Shown here piece by piece: positions 61,761-64,000 of a stretch of DNA of 64,000 nucleotides (its first letter is position 1; each line of letters begins with the position of its first letter). The notes below the pieces were generated by a model that was not told the DNA's origin, did no database searches, and worked only from the letters and a program-made list of their open reading frames with translations. The translations under genes and the position numbers were made by a program. The DNA is from Brevibacillus humidisoli (GTDB taxonomy: Bacteria; Bacillota; Bacilli; Brevibacillales; Brevibacillaceae), in contig NZ_CP087263.1 in NCBI RefSeq assembly GCF_020923435.1, positions 1,569,970 through 1,633,969 of the forward strand. The letters run 5' to 3'.

Positions 61761-62018
61761 ATGAACCGGGAACAGGTAGAGCAAAACGTACGAGCGATCC
61801 TAGCGGCAAATGGCGTCGATGTTTCTCGCGCAACGACCCGATCCGTTTTTGGTTCGCCGGAACTGCAGCTCAATTCCGTCCAGTTTATGAAAGTGTTTGT
61901 CGATCTGGAGAATACGTTTCAACTGGAGATTGACTACACAAGCGCTGTGTCCGATGACAAGCGTACTTTGGGCAGCTTGATCGATTACCTGTATGAACAA
62001 ACCAAGCAGAGAGGATAA
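61761..62018 (+). CDS. Acyl carrier protein
   Basis: This is an 85-residue carrier protein with the attachment Ser in PELQLNSVQFMKVFVDLE near residue 39, using Asn-Ser rather than Asp-Ser, like the ACP at 32711. AGGAGGAG precedes the ATG. It is the last gene clearly belonging to the biosynthetic locus. The next gene starts 26 nt before its stop, so it may be co-translated with an apparently unrelated function. Confidence 0.87.
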   Translation: MNREQVEQNVRAILAANGVDVSRATTRSVFGSPELQLNSVQFMKVFVDLENTFQLEIDYTSAVSDDKRTLGSLIDYLYEQTKQRG

Positions 62019-62661
62019 CCGGGTCGATCGGCGGGGGGAGCGGCCAGCGGCAGTGATTCTTGCGGCTGGCATGGCCAGCCGGATGGGACTGCCGAAATCA
62101 TTGCTGCCACTGGGGGAAAAGACGATGCTGCAGCATGTGGTGGAAATCGCTGTCGCACATGGATGCCGACCCGTCGTGCTGGTTCTGGGTCATGCGGCGG
62201 AGGAACTGCGGTCTTCCCTGCCCCCCGATCTGATGTTGAGGGTACGGACGGTGTACAATCCGCTGTTCCACCTCGGTCTGTCTACCTCACTCAAAGTAGG
62301 TCTTTCCTCTGTTCCGATTCGTCATCCCTGCTACATCATGCTGGCTGACCAGCCGCTGGTTACGGATGAACTGTTGAAAGCCCTGCTCACCACGTACTGC
62401 CTTACGGGGGGGAAAACCGTACGGCTGCAGTATCGCGGGCAGCCGGCACACCCGGTGCTGCTCTCGCCAAAGGTACGTGCACAGGCGTTTGCCATCAGCG
62501 GAGATCGAGGGTTGGGCGAACTGCTTGAGAAGAGTCCTGAAGTGGTTACACTGTCCGTTGCTGACAGGTGGGCCGTGTTTGACGTAGATACACAGCGTGA
62601 CTATGCCTTGTTGAGGAGTGTATACGGGAGGAGAAAGCATGCAAAGCTACGTGCCGATTGA
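61993..62661 (+). CDS. MobA/MocA-like molybdenum cofactor nucleotidyltransferase
   Basis: This 222-residue protein has the NTP-transferase signature AAVILAAGMASRMGLPKSLLPLG near residue 15 and MLADQPLVTDE near 110. The family attaches CMP or GMP to molybdopterin or transfers sugars. The neighbouring 2Fe-2S subunit and XdhC genes argue for a MocA-type cytidylyltransferase serving a molybdenum hydroxylase. ATG 61993 lacks a clear ribosome binding site; GTG near 62053 is an alternative that keeps the signature. The next gene overlaps its end by 23 nt. Confidence 0.85.
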   Translation: MNKPSREDNRVDRRGERPAAVILAAGMASRMGLPKSLLPLGEKTMLQHVVEIAVAHGCRPVVLVLGHAAEELRSSLPPDLMLRVRTVYNPLFHLGLSTSLKVGLSSVPIRHPCYIMLADQPLVTDELLKALLTTYCLTGGKTVRLQYRGQPAHPVLLSPKVRAQAFAISGDRGLGELLEKSPEVVTLSVADRWAVFDVDTQRDYALLRSVYGRRKHAKLRAD

Positions 62662-63121
62662 GATGGTGCTAAATGGCAGCCGAGTGCCGTGTACGGTAGA
62701 AGCTGATCAGACATTGGTCGACTTTCTCCGACAGCAGAGGGGATTAACCGGGACCCACATTGGCTGCGATACGGTTTCCTGCGGGGCATGCACTGTGCTG
62801 CTGGACGGTAGAGCGGTGAAATCATGCAGCGTACTGGCCGTTCAGTGCGACCAACGTGAGGTGCTGACAGTCGAGGGATTGCGTGATGACGATTTCCCCA
62901 TGCTGCGGCAAGCCTTCCAGGAATGCTTTGCGATCCAATGCGGGTTTTGTACGCCCGGTTTTCTGCTCACGTCAGCCGAGTTGATCAGAGCAGGCAAGCC
63001 GATGGACAGGAAGCAAATCGCTGAACAATTGACGGGAAACTACTGCCGCTGTACCGGCTATCAGCCAATTCTGAATGCGATTGAGCAGGTACTCCATCGT
63101 CTCGATGGTGAGCAGCGATGA
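62639..63121 (+). CDS. 2Fe-2S subunit of a molybdenum hydroxylase (XdhC/CoxS-type small subunit)
   Basis: This 160-residue protein carries two [2Fe-2S] clusters: CDTVSCGACTVLLDG with a later Cys for the plant-type site, and CGFCTPGF...NYCRCTGY for the alpha-helical site. It transfers electrons from the molybdenum site of xanthine dehydrogenase, CO dehydrogenase or related enzymes. The large and FAD subunits are not in the window and may follow. GGGAGGAG precedes the ATG at 62639. Confidence 0.93.
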   Translation: MQSYVPIEMVLNGSRVPCTVEADQTLVDFLRQQRGLTGTHIGCDTVSCGACTVLLDGRAVKSCSVLAVQCDQREVLTVEGLRDDDFPMLRQAFQECFAIQCGFCTPGFLLTSAELIRAGKPMDRKQIAEQLTGNYCRCTGYQPILNAIEQVLHRLDGEQR

Positions 63122-64000
63122 TGCACGTGTATCGACAACTGCTGGCGGCGTGGGAGGCAGGTAACGAGGTGATCCTGGCCTCCGTTGTGCAGACATGTGG
63201 ATCGACGTATCGCAAAGTGGGGGCGGAGATGATCGTCGATCGTTCCGGCAACTGTTGGGGACAGCTTAGCGGCGGCTGTTTGGAGCAGGACATCGTCGAG
63301 CGTTGTTTGCAGCTATTACATACGGAGAAGCCGTTTCAACTCGTTGAGTACCTTCGATACTCCACTCTCGATCCGTTTGCCGATGATCAGTCCGGCTGCA
63401 ACGGTGACATGCGCATTTTGCTGACGCGCACAGACTGGCTGCAGCCGTACCGGAGTGAGCTGGAGCGGGCACTGGAGCAGGAGTTGGCGATCTCCCATCT
63501 GATTGTACTTGACGGTCCTGCCGAACTCGTTGGCGTCCGGGCCTTCTTCATCGATGGATGTCCGATCCATACCGACCGGGGAAGCGAGTGGTTCATACAG
63601 TCATTGCCTGCATCTGGTCTATCAGGGTTGTCAACCGATGAAAAAACAGGTGCTGTCTACTACCGGCAGCAAGTGCCGCCAATCCGCAAACTGCTGCTGG
63701 CAGGAGCGGGAAATGATACGATCCCAGTCGTTCGCTTTGCCACGGCGATCGGATATCAAGTCCATCTGTGTGACTTCCGCTCGGCCTATCTGGAGCCGAA
63801 TCGGTTTGCTGCTGCAGATGTAGTGCTGCATCAGATCGGACGCAATCGGAATGATTGGGACGGATTGCTGGCCCGCTTTTCTCCTCATACACCATTCGTG
63901 GCGATGAGCCACCATCTAGAGTACGACCGGCTGAGCGTAGAAGCGGCCCTGCAGCGGGGGCTTCGCTACATTGGCGTGCTAGGGAACAAATCCCGCTTGC
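63118..64000 (+). CDS. XdhC/CoxI family molybdenum-enzyme maturation protein (partial)
   Basis: The frame is open from the ATG overlapping the previous stop to the window end, giving at least 294 residues. The XdhC N-terminal domain shows TCGSTYRKVGAEMIVDRSG and LSGGCLEQDIVERC. A C-terminal Rossmann-type domain begins near residue 195 (KLLLAGAGNDTIPVVRFA) and ends in YIGVLGNKSRL. XdhC proteins insert the sulfurated cofactor into molybdenum hydroxylases. The 3' end lies beyond the window. Confidence 0.9.
   Translation, partial: MMHVYRQLLAAWEAGNEVILASVVQTCGSTYRKVGAEMIVDRSGNCWGQLSGGCLEQDIVERCLQLLHTEKPFQLVEYLRYSTLDPFADDQSGCNGDMRILLTRTDWLQPYRSELERALEQELAISHLIVLDGPAELVGVRAFFIDGCPIHTDRGSEWFIQSLPASGLSGLSTDEKTGAVYYRQQVPPIRKLLLAGAGNDTIPVVRFATAIGYQVHLCDFRSAYLEPNRFAAADVVLHQIGRNRNDWDGLLARFSPHTPFVAMSHHLEYDRLSVEAALQRGLRYIGVLGNKSRL

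Noticed and set aside
1-64000. CRISPR arrays, insertion sequences, tRNA genes, integration sites
   Set aside because: No regularly spaced direct repeats, transposase or integrase genes, terminal inverted repeats or cloverleaf-like sequences were noticed on either strand.

Overview
The window looks like a chromosome segment of a low-GC-lineage Gram-positive of the order Bacillales, most likely a Paenibacillaceae/Brevibacillus-type bacterium with a base composition a little above 50% GC. This is inferred from strong AGGAGG-type ribosome binding sites, frequent GTG and TTG starts, a Bacillus-like dppA/dppE/ykfC-type murein-peptide locus and rho-independent terminators. No rRNA, tRNA, CRISPR array, insertion sequence or phage gene was seen.

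Layout. (1) 0.1-5.8 kb is housekeeping or peripheral: a short-chain dehydrogenase, a cytosolic beta-lactamase-fold serine hydrolase on the minus strand, then an oligopeptide-binding lipoprotein, a DppA-type D-aminopeptidase and an NlpC/P60 endopeptidase, bounded by a clear terminator at 5762-5803. (2) 6.0-12.3 kb is the left arm of a biosynthetic locus: a lone NRPS-like adenylation protein with a truncated condensation domain, an unknown 173-aa protein, an FAD-dependent oxidoreductase, an SRPBCC-PDZ fusion and a Gfo/Idh/MocA oxidoreductase. (3) 12.5-18.6 kb is a catabolic operon: XRE-cupin regulator, HyuA, HyuB, a cupin and an NCS1 permease. It interrupts the biosynthetic locus and has a paralogous SRPBCC-PDZ gene on each side. 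(4) 18.7-41.2 kb is the first core of the locus: carrier proteins, GT2 and GT1 glycosyltransferases, an adenylate-forming ligase, a class III aminotransferase, two methyltransferases, FabZ-like and alpha/beta-hydrolase pairs, three BtrH-like proteins, an M29 aminopeptidase, a BtrJ-like ATP-grasp ligase, a BtrK-like PLP decarboxylase and two KASIII pairs. (5) 41.5-53.5 kb is the second core: an AraC regulator, a membrane-anchored protein, FabF-type ketosynthases, two UnbU-like membrane proteins, FabG, an ACP, a DUF1702 protein, a UnbV-like lipoprotein and a second adenylate-forming ligase. (6) 53.5-62.0 kb is a nucleotide-sugar, amino-sugar and glycosyltransferase module with a glycosidase, an alcohol dehydrogenase and a fifth ACP. 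(7) 62.0-64.0 kb begins a molybdenum-hydroxylase accessory set: MobA-like nucleotidyltransferase, 2Fe-2S subunit and XdhC, the last cut by the window end.

How the parts may work together (inference). The locus reads as a discrete-enzyme (type II) assembly line. An amino acid would be loaded on a free carrier protein by the ATP-grasp or adenylating enzymes, decarboxylated by the BtrK-like enzyme and extended by KASIII/FabF, FabG and FabZ enzymes. The chain would then be modified by methyltransferases and by the membrane/secreted UnbU-UnbV-DUF1702 set, transferred by BtrH-like proteins, and glycosylated with an amino- or uronate-derived sugar. Two features stand out. The UnbU/UnbV/DUF1702 trio, known to me as a signature of enediyne clusters, occurs here without any enediyne PKS. 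And catalytically intact enzymes sit beside paralogues lacking the catalytic residue in several families (KASIII twice, FabF-like KS, alpha/beta hydrolase, probably FabZ), which suggests a general heterodimer or scaffold design. I do not recognise the product.
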